Assembly: GCA_026874595.1 (NCBI GenBank)
Contig: CM049319.1
Location: 39,193,473-39,257,472, forward strand
Reading direction: 5' to 3'
DNA length: 64,000 bases
Origin: Sipunculus nudus
Taxonomy: Eukaryota; Annelida; Sipuncula; Golfingiida; Sipunculidae
Shown here: in pieces, positions 1-17,480 of the stretch
Layout of the letters: every line of letters begins with the position of its first letter
Numbering within the stretch: the stretch's first letter is position 1
Position numbers and translations under genes: made by a program
The notes under the pieces: generated by a model
What the model was told of the DNA's origin: nothing
The model's database searches: none
What the model saw: only the letters and a program-made list of their open reading frames with translations

Positions 1-429
<429 letters not shown>

Positions 430-1030
430 TAAGTAATAATACTTCGTATAACTGGCACTTTGTTTATACTGTGGCCTGAAAGGAGTAGTGATTAGCTGAT
501 CATCGATCATGTTAATTTTATTACTTCTGTGTAAGGTCATTTGAGAATTGCCACACCTGGTGTCTGTTTAAGAAACTTCTATGCATTTGGCTGAGTAGTT
601 CTGAGTGTGGCTTTGAATTACGAAACCACCAGAGGGTCATTAAACCTTGAGAATGTGTTCCTGTGCATTGGCATTGTATTTTGTTGTAATTAGATATCAA
701 CCTGCTTCATAAAGATCATTGATGAAATAACCAGATTGAATCAAAGTGTTTGTTGACATTTAGTGTTCAAATTAAATGCATTATCTTTTTTTTTCAATTT
801 TGTAAAACTATTGTTTGAAAACTTTGAATGAGTTATATTCATTGTGTTTGCATTTATTAAGTTTAAATTCGTGTCAGGTCTTCAGTCATTAGATCAGTAG
901 ATAAATTATCATTTTCCTAATGGTTTCATATAATTTATGATTGTTTCTCCAGGAATAAAGTGAAGCATGTAATGTTATGTAAGAATATAGTTATTGAGAA
1001 AATATTACTTTGTTAGCTCAGTGATTCCTT

Positions 1031-1660
1031 ATTTAGCTCATCTGACTTTCAGTCATGCTGAGCTGTAGTGATGGTTCATTGTCCATCATCCTACCATCTC
1101 TCCATCCCTTAGCAGGGCACGAATAGTAACTGTAAGGGCTAGGATTATAACCCTCAGCAGTCTTAGAGGTTCAAAAAAAATCTCCTAGGAAACCTGAAAT
1201 TAGGTCACTGCAACCTATATTCCTCAAGATACACGCTGTGTTTGCACACCCAGAATTAATTATAGCCAAAATTATCGTCTCTAACCTTCCATCTTTTGCA
1301 TATGGGTCACCTACCAAAATGGGAAGAACCATAATTATTTTGAGGTCACAGGGTCAAAGGTCAAGGGCACAGGACCCACTTTTTTTTAAAGTCTTGTGGA
1401 TGCATTTAAAGCCATACCTTTCATCCTAAACCTTCAATTTTTCACATATGGCTCACCTGTCAATGAAGGAAGGATGCTGTAGATTTTCACATCACAAGGT
1501 CAAAGGCCAAGGTCACAGGACTCGCTTGTTTTTAAAGCTTTTAAACACATTTTAAGCCAAACTAATTGACCAAACTCTGCCGTCAGTCTCATACAGCTCG
1601 CCCATCAATACTTGGAATAGAGGGAGATCATATAGATGTTCAGGTCACAACCAGCTCACC
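1031..1660 (+). repeat. Dispersed AGGTCA-rich repeat, copy 1
   Basis: The copy begins TTAGCTCATCTGACTTTCAG, followed by a gene-less stretch with GTTCATTGTCC and TTAGCAGGGCACGAATAG. It then carries modules of about 150 bp, each with AGGTCA-type direct repeats (around 1342-1372 and 1490-1520) and a 'CACATATGGCTCACCT' segment. The same order of modules recurs at 26894-27870, with partial copies at 14423-14660 and 17060-17480. No coding capacity is visible. Confidence 0.75.
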
Positions 1661-1664
1661 TACC

Positions 1665-3582
<1,918 letters not shown>

Positions 3583-3906
3583 TAGAAAGGTACTGAACTT
3601 TAATTTTAAACAGACAAACATTCAGATCTGACTGATGATAAAGTTCTTATATATGAAGACCTTTAACTGTAGCTCTTTAACCACAGAAGAACAATCATTT
3701 TGTTGGGACAATGAAGAATCCGTACAAACTAGTGTCAGACTGGACATCTCCAGAGACAGCTGTCAAACTTAGGTTGTTACTTTATTTCCGTTTTTTGGCA
3801 GTATAGTAAATTTTTTTTGTCATCTGTGTCTCCTTGCCTCTCCATCATCATCTGTGTTTAAGATCTCGGATGAATACAAGATTTTACAAAGAAAGTTTTT
3901 TTACAG

Positions 3907-4020
3907 GTGCCAGTCAGCCATTTTGCCAGTCATTCTCAGAGGCGGCTTGAGAAGATTTGTCAGTCTGGTGTCAAAAAAGGAGTGAAGAAGCCGACCCTGG
4001 ATGAAGTAGAACAGGCCAAG
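3907..4020 (+). CDS. ARHGAP39: ARHGAP39-like RhoGAP, exon linking MyTH4 to RhoGAP
   Basis: A 38-codon exon, phase 0 at both ends, between TTTTTTTACAG (ending 3906) and AAG/GTACTG. It encodes a basic linker with HSQRRLEKICQSGVKKGVKK, which is conserved in the family just before the GAP domain. Spliced directly to the previous exon it gives DTEK-VPVSHF. As I recall, vertebrate ARHGAP39 has about 30 extra Lys-rich residues at this junction. No in-frame exon encoding them is visible in the 363-bp intron 3544-3906, so they may be absent in this lineage. Confidence 0.88.
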
Positions 4021-4225
4021 GTACTGGTATTATAACACCTAACAGACCAAGATCCTGGAATAATAACACCTAACTAATCAAGGTACTGGAATTATAACAC
4101 CTAACTAACCAAGGTACTGGAATAATAACACCTAACAGACCAAGTTACTGGAATAATAACACCTAACTAATCAAGGTACTGGAATAATAACACCCTAATA
4201 GACCAAGGTACTGGTATGATCACAG
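4021..4225 (+). repeat. 31-bp tandem repeat copying the exon donor site
   Basis: Six to seven copies of about 31 bp (4021, 4052, 4083, 4114, 4145, 4176, 4208) follow the exon end directly. Each unit ends AACAGACCAAG or a variant and is followed by GTACTGG in most copies. This matches the true exon/intron border AACAGGCCAAG/GTACTGG at 10 of 11 exonic bases. The repeated segment thus spans the 5' splice site. Confidence 0.9.
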
Positions 4226-4545
4226 GCACTCGTTTCCAGCACTAAAATGGCCTAGAAACCCAAAACACATTGAGTATGGGCGATATACCCATTATAAAAG
4301 AACAAGGTGATGAACTCCATCGCTACGCAGGCAAGACAACTTTTTTCACAAGTCCAAATTCCGGAGAATGATCCGCTTCACAAGCATGATCGCGCGCTTT
4401 TTTGTTGAAAACATCTTTATTTACAAGATTAAACTTCCAAATATAAAAGTTCCCCACACTAACCGCGAATTCCAGCACGTTTATTCCAGCTGTGACACCG
4501 TCATTTGTCATGCATACATTTACTAGTTGCGGAAGTTGACGTCAC
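4226..4545. other. Unique intronic spacer between two related tandem arrays
   Basis: About 320 bp of sequence with no resemblance to the flanking arrays. It includes a short GC-richer segment (GATCGCGCGC near 4389) and a TGACGTCA motif-containing end near 4537. I found no coding exon, terminal repeats or RNA gene. It may be an insertion that separated the 31-bp and 42-bp arrays, but I see no clear target duplication. Confidence 0.4.
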
Positions 4546-4841
4546 CACACCAAGGAACTGGTAATATACCACCTAACAGAAACACACCATATTAAAGAAC
4601 TGATATTAAAACACCTAACAGAAACACACCACACCAAGGAATTGGTATTATAAAATCTAACATAAAAACACCACACCAAGGAACTGGTAATATAACACCT
4701 AACAGAAACACACCATATTTAAGAACTGGTATTAAAACACCTAACAGAAACACACCACACCAAGGAACTGGTATAATAAAATCTAACATAAAAACACCAC
4801 ACCAAGGAACTGGTATTATAAAATCTAACATAAAAACACCA
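4546..4841 (+). repeat. Related ~42-bp tandem array, 5' part
   Basis: About seven units with a period near 42 bp, each containing CACCAAGGAACTGGTATTAT (or a close variant) and CACCTAACAGAAACA. They share CCAAGG.ACTGG and ACACCTAAC with the 31-bp array upstream, so they are probably derived from it. The array resumes at 5180-5280 after a SINE insertion. Confidence 0.85.
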
Positions 4842-5179
4842 TGTGTGGCGTAATGGATAGGGCGCTGGACTTGTGACTGCAGGGTCTTGGGTTCGTGTCA
4901 GGTTCTGACCGCCGTCTGCACTAAGACTCTTAGGCAAAGTCTTTACCACAAGGGTACGCTCTCTCGACCCAGGAGTGCATGGGTACTGGTCATGGGAGGT
5001 TGGCAAATGTAGAAAGAATACCCCTCTTGCCCCTGATATGGCAGCTTGGGTTGTATGCTCCCCAGGGAGCCGAGAAAAGCTACAAGAATGAACAGGCCCG
5101 AAAGACCAGGAAGGCAAAGTCGGCTGAGACTGACACTGTCGGTGATATCAGACTATAAAAACCCTCACCTTTACCTTTT
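4842..5179 (+). mobile_element. tRNA-derived SINE
   Basis: An insertion of about 338 bp into the 42-bp array, flanked by ACACCA at 4836-4841 and 5180-5185, a likely target duplication. The head carries an A box (TGGCGTAATGG, 4846-4856) and a B box-like GGTTCGTGTC (4890-4899) at tRNA spacing, the internal RNA polymerase III promoter of tRNA-derived SINEs. The body continues through GAATGAACAGGCC and GTGATATCAGACTA to an A/T- and C-rich tail. The same body recurs at about 50615-50800. The family name is not recognised. Confidence 0.75.
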
Positions 5180-5285
5180 ACACCAAGGAACTAGAATTAT
5201 AACACCTAAAAAAACCACACCACACCAAGGTACTGGTATTGTAACGCCTAACAGAATCACACCACACAATTACTGTTGGAAACTA
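5180..5285 (+). repeat. ~42-bp tandem array, 3' part
   Basis: Two to three further units resume directly after the SINE, with CACCAAGGAACTAG and CACCAAGGTACTGG. They continue the array interrupted at 4841. Confidence 0.8.
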
Positions 5286-6098
5286 CAGGCAAACTCCAGG
5301 TGATAAATCTTACAGAATCTTTAGAGCTTAGGTGATCTGTGGAAACCAAAGCACATGAACTTCATGTTAGGAGATTAAAAGATACAGTCAACCTGTAGCA
5401 GGCCACATTGATGAACTCTATGGGATGTGTCTCACAAAAACTATTATAGAAAAAAATTACAACAGATGCAGGTTATTTAAATATTAAACTAATCATCTGT
5501 TTAATATATCACAAGAATGATCCTTGGGTAGGATACTCTCAGTGGTATAAGAATATATCAGGTTCATTGATGTGGGTACAGTTATAGAAAGCTGAAGTCA
5601 AGGAAACCTATATCAAGCTGTCTTCTTCAGAAAAACTGCTGTTCAAATTCTGTAACATTGCACAAAAATTTTTCCTAATGGCCTTTGTTCAAGTTTACCC
5701 AAATGATTTTTGGCTGAATCAGTGGACCTTTAACAATGGAAAAGACTGAGATATTTTGTTAAACAAAGCTAGTAGGTATTTCTAGTAATAGATTGTGAGC
5801 TCTGTGGATAAATAAGCAGAGTTGTGGGGGCAATATAAATAATTGTTGTCCATATCCAACTCCTGTATAAGATAAATCTGTAATTAAAATATTTGTCCTA
5901 AAAAACACATGATCTGCAGGAAACCACCACAGCTAACCTCTATTTCAGGAACCATTAAAAATTGAACTAAGATTGTCTGCATTATAGTTTATGTCAGTAT
6001 ACATTGATACTAATACCAATACACTATGTTATGTGTACATGTTAACTAATACACTGTATCATTGTGTACATATACATTAATACACTGTATCATTGTGA
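5286..6098. other. Intron sequence with no feature
   Basis: AT-rich intronic DNA. 6001-6098 contains a short imperfect repeat with ACTAATACACTGTATCATTG, in two to three copies. I see no exon, RNA gene or transposon coding sequence. Confidence 0.5.
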
Positions 6099-6100
6099 TA

Positions 6101-7081
6101 CAGTAGAACCTCTTATTTCTGTATCTCGTTTTTCCGAAAAAAAATTTTTTCCTAATTTACCTCTTTTTACTAAAAAATAGAAATACAGCTTTCGGAAAAT
6201 TAATTTTTCCTAATTGAATGTGATTCCATGGGAAAAGTGGCTGGGTGGCGTTCACTTGCCTGTGAAGAATAATGATCAGTGCATCTAATTAAGCTTTATA
6301 GGTTATTGATAGCTATAGTTGCAAAGCTGTTACGGTGCATGAATTCATCTGATTACCTGTATGTGTTCTGACAAAATGCTGTTCCCCTTGTTTGGATCTC
6401 CTTATGATTGTTTCTTTGTGCTTCATCATTGGTAAACTATAACTTGAGTTTGGTAAGAGTTCATCCTGTTGAGTTTTCTGTGTCATCATTCTGGCTCTGT
6501 GATCACAATACACAGTCAGGTTTCACAAACTTAGAATGTAACACATGCACCGCAGTTTGGATAAAGGTTACTCACAATCCAGTTTACTCGATCAGTGATT
6601 TCTATCAGTGATCTATGCCTGTCATTTACATATCCCAAGATCTTCACCTGCAATGTTTAATGTAGCACTTTTATATGCAATGGCATCATACAAGTGGGTC
6701 ATACAAAAATACATGTAAAATCATTTACATAAGGACCCAAAGATGGCAGCACTAGTTAGCCTGTAACAAGTGTACTGTGTGCAAACAACTGCTTTTAACA
6801 AAAATCATCAATTCATATGATGTAAATGCTATCCTCGTAAGCTGTATTCATATACCAAAAGTTGCCAATTTTCTTTAAATATAGATAACAATGATTGTAA
6901 ATGGTTTGAATTGCTGTTTTATATAAAAGTAAGATTAGAAAAAAATGTAACTCACAGAATCAGGATGATAGTTATATGTGTATCAGAACCTTGATATGCT
7001 CACACGTACATGTATTAATAGTATATTTATTGAAAAAAAATGATGTAACCTCAAACTATTCAAATATTCGAGGTTCTGCTG
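6101..7081. mobile_element. Pogo/Tigger-like non-autonomous DNA transposon
   Basis: Inverted termini CAGTAGAACCTC (6101) and GAGGTTCTGCTG (ending 7081) are flanked by TA on both sides (6099-6100, 7082-7083). The terminus CAGTAGAACCTC and the TA target are typical of pogo/Tigger elements of the Tc1/mariner superfamily. The 981-bp interior has no transposase-like reading frame, so it would need a transposase in trans. Confidence 0.65.
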
Positions 7082-7083
7082 TA

Positions 7084-10772
<3,689 letters not shown>

Positions 10773-11144
10773 TAATACATTTTATAAGGAAAGATCTCAT
10801 TGCTAAAATCTCATCATCATTTGTAATAATGAATCATTATAATGTAAACAAGTATGTTCAACTGTCTTTTATTAAGGTTGTTTGATTGTTAATAGTACAT
10901 TCTTGAAAGTCAAGAAAATGTAATTGCAATAGATAACACTGAGCACCCGAAATTTTGTTAATTCAAGTTTGACTTGAAAAATTGTATCACATCTTTTTGA
11001 TCTTTCCCTCCCAGGTTTATCCATGTGGTTCTGATTGGATCTTGTAGGTCTTGACCTTGCTAGGTTTAACTGTGTATATCTGATTGGATCTTGTAGTTAT
11101 ATATTGGCCTAGCATATCTCAGTTTATGTCATTGGATCTTTTAG

Positions 11145-11339
<195 letters not shown>

Positions 11340-12140
11340 GAGCACTCTCCCAGCGGTTACAGCAGAGGAGCAGTAGAATCTCAGCCTGTATAACCCTCAA
11401 GCTTACCATGTTGCAGTTGAGCTGCAGTGATCACTCTCTGTCAGCCTGGCATCATGTTAAATATTACAAACATAGCTGTCAGCTAACTTGCCTAGTTCTC
11501 ATACTACATTTACTGAGCTCAACTCTTTTTCAGTTAATAGACTAAACCCATCCTATCATTATACTTACGGAAATTATTCCATCTTGCCCCGTATAGTAAC
11601 TGCTGGTTGCCATCCAAGTTCAGCTAAGTTTTGCCTGTAATGATAGTTGTAAACCATGCACACAAGTAACTTTTGTTTAATTCTGGACTTGGAAACATGC
11701 ACCCAGCACCAGATTTATCCTAAATAAGGGTAACATGAAGTGCATAAACTTCAGATGTAGAACCTTATGTTACTTGGAACATGATAGATTATCTTGCTGT
11801 ATGTGATATGGGAGTGCTAGTGTTCTGTCATTGATTGAGGTACTTAATATGTACATTGGTGGATAAGCCTCTAGAGCATATCACTGCTAGCAATACAGTT
11901 TTAAAGTAGCCCATGTTTGATCACTGTTTTCTTAAGCTTTCCTTCCAAGAGCTGCTGCTAGTGTGCCTGACATATTTAAACATGTTTTATATGTACTAGT
12001 TTTTAGCCCTCAGCCAGTATAGACTAATGGGCGATTTTCGTCACCAGTGAAGTCTTTCTGTCCAGTGTCAGTCTGTTAAGTTTTACCTTGTGAGTAGGAT
12101 ATCTCAAAAAGAAATAAACACAGGTACTTCATTTCTTCAG
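11340..12140 (+). other. Probable 3' UTR of the RhoGAP gene
   Basis: Non-coding sequence follows the TGA stop. The first AATAAA on the plus strand is at 12113-12118, so cleavage would fall near 12130-12140. This is inferred from the signal alone, and a longer UTR using a later signal is possible. Confidence 0.4.
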
Positions 12141-13055
12141 GGCAGATGTATATCAGCAAAATCACACTGAAGATTACGAAACAGTGTTCCTCAGAAAAGA
12201 TAACAACTGTGAACATATACAGATCCCAGATGTGTTTGATTGGTGTGTATCCACTGTATATATCGTATTACCTCTTTCTTAAACCATATTACCTCTTACA
12301 TTTAAAACTGCACCTAGAGTTAACCAAATTTCCAGGTATTATGTTGTTAGGCCCCAGAAACAGAGAAACCCTTTTAAAACCACACCAGGATGTTGACCTA
12401 AAGACAGTTTGCATTTTTCCTTTTCTGTTATACTGATCTAAAATACCTTGATCGCAGTTGGTATTAATCCCAGGATATCTTGTGTTAAGCTTGTGTTAAA
12501 CTTTCTACCAAGTCTTACAACTGGTCTGTCCCATGACACAGCTTTATTCATAATGCCTTTATTCTGACTCTTTCTCAGTCCAGATGGCACCAAAATAATC
12601 CAGATCACGCCATGATACTCTTTATAATTAGCCCTAAATTTAACAAGCAACCTATCAGTCTGAACAGTATACTTCACATTGGATTTTATTTTGATGAATG
12701 AGTTTGGACAAATGTTCATGCAAAGGTTAAGTGAACCCCTATGATTGTGTAGTGTTATTAATGCCAGAATATCATGTACACCTGACAGTACTTAGAGCTT
12801 GTCAACTCTTATAATTGTCATATCATATATGTAAGATATAAGGGTTCCATGACAAGTTTGTGAAGAGAGATTCCATGATAATTAATAGATCATTTTTTAA
12901 GTCATGCAGTCTGTGAATATCCATTTAACAGGGCTAATCATAAAATGTACACATTGAGTAAATTTAAAAGCAGCATGTAAAATGGAAAGCAGATAAAGAT
13001 AAGTGTTAATTGTGAAAACTGCTGAGGGGTGAATTGGTCAGTGTTTTGTCTGCAG
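12141..13055. other. Intergenic sequence with no feature
   Basis: AT-rich DNA. Short reading frames on both strands show no recognisable protein. No RNA gene or terminal repeats are visible. Confidence 0.45.
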
Positions 13056-13059
13056 ATAA

Positions 13060-13835
13060 CCATTCAAAGAGACATATCTAGAGCATGAAACCACTCACAG
13101 GGACATACCTAGAGCATGAAACAACTACTCACAGGGACATATCTAGAGCAAGAAACAATCACTAACAGGGACATACCTAGAGCATGAAACAACCACTCAC
13201 AGGGACATACCTAGAGCATAAACAACCACTCACAGGGACATACCTAGAGCATGAAACAATCACTAACAGGGACATACCTAGAGCATGAAACAACCACTCA
13301 CAGGGACATACCACATGAAACAATCACTCAAGGGATATAGCTAGAGCATGAAATAACCACTCACAGGGACATACCCAGAGCATGAAACTACCACTCTCAG
13401 GGACATACCTAGAGCATGAAACAACCACTCACAGGGACTTACCTAGAGCATGAAACAACCACTCACAGGTACATACCTAGAGCATAAACAACCACTCACA
13501 GGGACTTACCTAGAGCATGAAACAACCACTCACAGGGACATGCCTAGAGCATGAAACAACCACTCATAGGTACATACCTAGAGCATGAAACAACCACTTA
13601 CAGGGACATGCCTATAGCATGAAACAACCACTCACAGGGACTTACCTAGAGCATGAAACAACCACTCTCAGGGACATACCTAGAGCATGAAACAACTACT
13701 CACAGGGACAATCTAGAGCATGAAATAACCACTCACAGGGACATAGCTAGAGCATGAAACAACCACTCAAGGTACATACTAGAGAATGAAATAACCACTC
13801 ACAGGGACATAGCTAGAGCATAAAACAACATGATT
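13060..13835 (+). repeat. 34-bp minisatellite, about 22 copies
   Basis: The unit reads ACTCACAGGGACATACC, then TAGAGCATGAAACAACC. Copies vary at GGGACATACC/GGGACTTACC/GGTACATACC and CATGAAAC/CATAAAC, with a few shortened copies near 13310 and 13700. It lies about 1.7 kb past the RhoGAP stop codon. Confidence 0.95.
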
Positions 13836-14420
13836 CTCTTTGAACATCTCAAGTTCTGATTTAGCACTGGACTTCCTTGCATCATGATCTCTGCAGGTAC
13901 ATTATGGTTTATAAGTCTTCATTTGATGGCTGCATACATATTCCCACCATAATGATTGTTGGGAATTTAGCATAGACGTTAATGTTTACTTCAAAATCTC
14001 TGACTGACTCCCTGTCTCAAATGTTCTGCCTTTCACCAAACATTATCATATATGCTCCCACTGGCATATGTACAACAACTGTCAACTTGTCATAAGTAGA
14101 AGAAAAGCTGACTTTACCAGACCATGCATAGCCTCAGTAAGGCCCTGTAACAGCAATAGACCAATAAGGCTGTCAGTAAAGAAAATGAAAACACACATCC
14201 TCCTGACTCAGTTTGCCCTGAGCTACCTACTATCAAAATTTCTATATGTTGTGGGATTATTAAAAGCTGTGGCTTCATCAAATTTGCAAGAATTACTTGC
14301 CATTTGCTGTCAGCTTTGCAAGAGCATTATGTATATTTATTCTTTTAGTCCACAGTTAATGAGTCCAGGGAATAGCCTATGTAATTTGTGATGCATTATT
14401 ATATACTCATCATACAATTT
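13836..14420. other. Intergenic sequence with no feature
   Basis: AT-rich DNA. A 107-codon frame at 14068-14391 has no recognisable domain and biased composition. I do not consider it a gene. Confidence 0.45.
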
Positions 14421-14422
14421 TT

Positions 14423-14660
14423 AGCTCAGCTGACTGTTAGTTAACTGAGCTATAGTGATCGGTCAGCGTCCGTAGTTTGTCCCTCCATCTGCCTGTCTGT
14501 CCTCCTGTCTGTCTGTTAGATTGGCACATTTTGACACCATTGGACCTAGAAACCTGTTACTGAAATTCCAGGGAGGTCAATAAAAAATCTCCTTGGAAAC
14601 CTGGGATTAGGTCACTGTGACCTGTATCCTCCCGAGTTACTGGGCTTGTAAGTACCCCCC
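14423..14660 (+). repeat. AGGTCA-type dispersed repeat, partial copy
   Basis: Starts TTAGCTCAGCTGACTGTTAG and continues through CTGAGCTATAGTGATCGG, a CTGTCTGTC-rich stretch and GATTAGGTCACTGTGACCTG. It matches the 5' part of the copies at 1031 and 26894. The AGGTCA-rich modules are missing here. Confidence 0.65.
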
Positions 14661-14779
14661 AGAAAAATTAAAAATTTGATACAAACCTCAAGTATCTTGA
14701 TACTTAATGCATGGATTGCCCTGAATATTAACCATAACAAGGTTTGTCAGTTCCCGAAAACTGGTAGTGCCACTTGCAT

Positions 14780-17060
14780 TTTTTAGTGAACCTGTGAGCT
14801 CATGCAATGGCGTGGCATCTTCCATCCAGCATCCAGCATCTACGGTCTGGCGTCCACTGTATATTAACCTATGATCTCAAAAACTGTTTGAGCTAGCAGG
14901 GTCAAACTTTGCAGAAGAATCAGTCACATGTCAAACTTTATAGGATTGAATTTATTTTTTTGCTATCTGCATTTACTTAGATTTTTATCAGGCAAAAGCT
15001 AAAAAAACTTTAAGAAATTCCTTCTCAGAAATCATTCAGCCAAATTGTTCAGTATCTTACATAAATAATTCCTGAAATCATCTCTCTCAAGTTTGTTCCA
15101 ATGGTTCCAAGTTTGTGCAATTTTGGCCAAGTTACAGGAAGCTTAACTTAGTATTTGGCCAAAAAAGGATGCTAAAATCACTGTGTCAGAAACGGCTGGA
15201 GCTTTCTTCACCAGATTTTATGCAAATGTTGGTCACATGTTTTGTATATGATTTTGAGGTATTTGTAGCACCACCTGCATCAACCTTTTCTGTCAAAGGT
15301 GATTGGTCATCAGTACATTAACCCATAATTTCTCAGGATAGCAGGATGTTATTTGTTGTTGAATAGCAGGATGTTATACACTGTGGAATGGCAGGATATC
15401 AAATGTTGTGGGATTCAGTGTTTTGTGGAGCCACCTGCATTAACTCCTTTTACAGGGGAAAAGCTGTAAACCTTTGAAAATTTTCTTCTGTGATATCATT
15501 CAGCCAAATTGTTCAATATTTCACAGAAATAATCCCAGAGATAAGCTCTCTCAACTTTGTTCAAATGGTTTGGGTTTGATGAATTTTGGCCAAGTTACAG
15601 GAATTTAAACTTAGCCATTTGGCCCAATAATCATACTGACATAACAGTCTTAGAAACAACAGGAGCTAGCATCACCAAGTTTTGTGCAAATGTTGGTCAC
15701 ATGACTCATATTTGAAATTGCAGTTTTTTTGGTGCCACGTACATGAACCTGTTTTTTACTGACTAAAACCTCATAATTTTAGCCTCTTTCAGTTTAAAAT
15801 TGTTTTACGGTGAAAACTGTCAAGCTGAATTGTTTAATTTTTCACAAGTATTATCCAAGGGTAGGGTTCTTTCAGTTGTATAAGAATAGATTTTTAGGTT
15901 TGTTGATTTTTGGCAGAGTCTTAGAAAATTGAAATTAATCTTGCTGCCATTAGTAAGCCTATTTCAAACTTAGGGCTGCAATTAGTCTTCTTCTGCAAAA
16001 CTGTTGTTTCAGTTATAACTTCTGTTACATTTGCACAAAAATGATTCATAGACGGTCTTTGTTCAAGTTTAATTAAATGATTGTTAGCAGAATTATTGGA
16101 CCTTAAACAGTGAAAGGACTAAATCTTTTATTATTTTAATCATTTTGATAAACAAAATCTTATGGAAATGTGAAACGCATCGTAGCCAAAGTCTTTCAGT
16201 GTGTGTAAACAGATTTACCCACAGGCCAAGATTTAGTCTGTATCTATAAATAGCTTGGCAGACTGCCAAATATTTCAGATTTGGCATCAGGCCAAAGGAC
16301 AGTCTTGTTCTGTTTATAGCTTTGGCAGACTGCCAACTTGGTCAGATTATTTAACAGGTCAAGAGTACACTTAGTGCAGCCAGGTACAGGTCAAGAGTTC
16401 ACTCAGTGTAGCCAGTTGCTGGTCAAGAGTTTACTCAGTGCAATGGCTGGAACTAGCAATTTGTTCTGGTTCACTCGGGGCAACTCCCTTTCTCACCTAA
16501 GCCTGGTTATCCCAGTGCACCACCTACAATAGTTATTCGGTTTCATGCATGTGTGCAATTAGCCCAAGAGTTGATTGAAGTATCTGCCTGAAATTTTGCA
16601 TGTCCATACATCTGCAATGGCTTTCTCGGACACAAGACTGTCGACACATTTTGTGTGCTGTATATCAGTGCCAGAATTTCAGGAGTGACATGTGTAATTG
16701 GAGCTTATACTCAGGGTCAAAATGTATAGCACTTGCATTGTATATATACATCTCACACGTGTACTTGAAAAGTAATGAACCAGCATGGAAGCATTTTATC
16801 TGATGTAAATCCCATTGCATTAGGCCTGTAGGCCTTGTTCTAATTTTTGCATTTTTTTCTGTTTTTGAGACTGTTAAATGACAGCAGTTATGTCAGTTTT
16901 CTTGGCTATGGTTTCATCTAGTGTCCCGACCCCTGGTGTGTTAATTGATTATGACTGGTTTCTTCAGTTCCTGAAGACTTTTGGAACCTTGAAGTTTTTT
17001 TGCGACTGACAAAATTATATTGATAGATTTGCAACTGTAGTTTCTTCTAGTGTCCTGAAA
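14780..17060 (+). repeat. Long modular non-coding repeat, copy A
   Basis: Modules in order: GAACCTGTGAGCTCATGC (near 14798), then a 1.3-kb block beginning TTACAGGAAGCTTAACTTAG (about 15132-16450), then a GCATGTCCATACATCT module (about 16590) and a TCATCTAGTGTCC module (about 16915). Within the block, phrases such as TTGGTCACATGACTCATATT and GTGCCACGTACATGAACC recur. Copy B at 29280-33140 shares the main block and the two later modules in the same order. No coding frame is recognised. Confidence 0.7.
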
Positions 17061-17480
17061 CCTTATTAGGGCCCGCTTGAATGAGAGATGCCCTAAAGTA
17101 ATCACCTTGTCCATCCATCTGTCTGTCCATCTGTTCATCTTTCTGTATGTCAAATTTGCTTCCTGATGGTAACTCCAGTTTGGATTGACATATCAATTTC
17201 AAACTTGAATAAAATATGACCTACCTCTAAAGCAAGAACTCTATTGATTTTTGGGTCATAAGGTCAAGGTCACAGAACCCACTTATTAAGAAAGATTGTG
17301 GATGCATTTTAAGTCAAACTTTTTATCCCAAACCTTCCGTCTTTCAAATTTTGCTCACCTCCAAATAGCAAAAGAAAATTATGGATTTTGGGGTCCGAAG
17401 GTCAAAGGTCAAGGTCACAGAGGCCATCTGTCCACATATTTGTTTCCAAATGATGGCTCCAGTTTTGAATGACAAATGTA
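17060..17480 (+). repeat. AGGTCA-rich dispersed repeat, partial copy
   Basis: Contains CCATCTGTCTGTCCATCTG followed by two modules, each with AAGGTCAAGGTCACAGA-type direct repeats (about 17260 and 17398). It is related to the copies at 1031 and 26894 but degraded. Confidence 0.6.

Noticed and set aside
3687-3772. Possible extra RhoGAP exon between two AG/GT sites
   Set aside because: It is 86 bp long and would shift the frame, the donor AG/GTTGTT is weak, and the encoded peptide does not resemble the family linker.
4846-4915. tRNA gene
   Set aside because: The A and B boxes are present, but the flanking sequence continues into a SINE body and a second copy of the body exists. No full cloverleaf is apparent.
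13060-13835. CRISPR-like array
   Set aside because: The units are contiguous with no unique spacers, and the context is an animal genome. It is a minisatellite.
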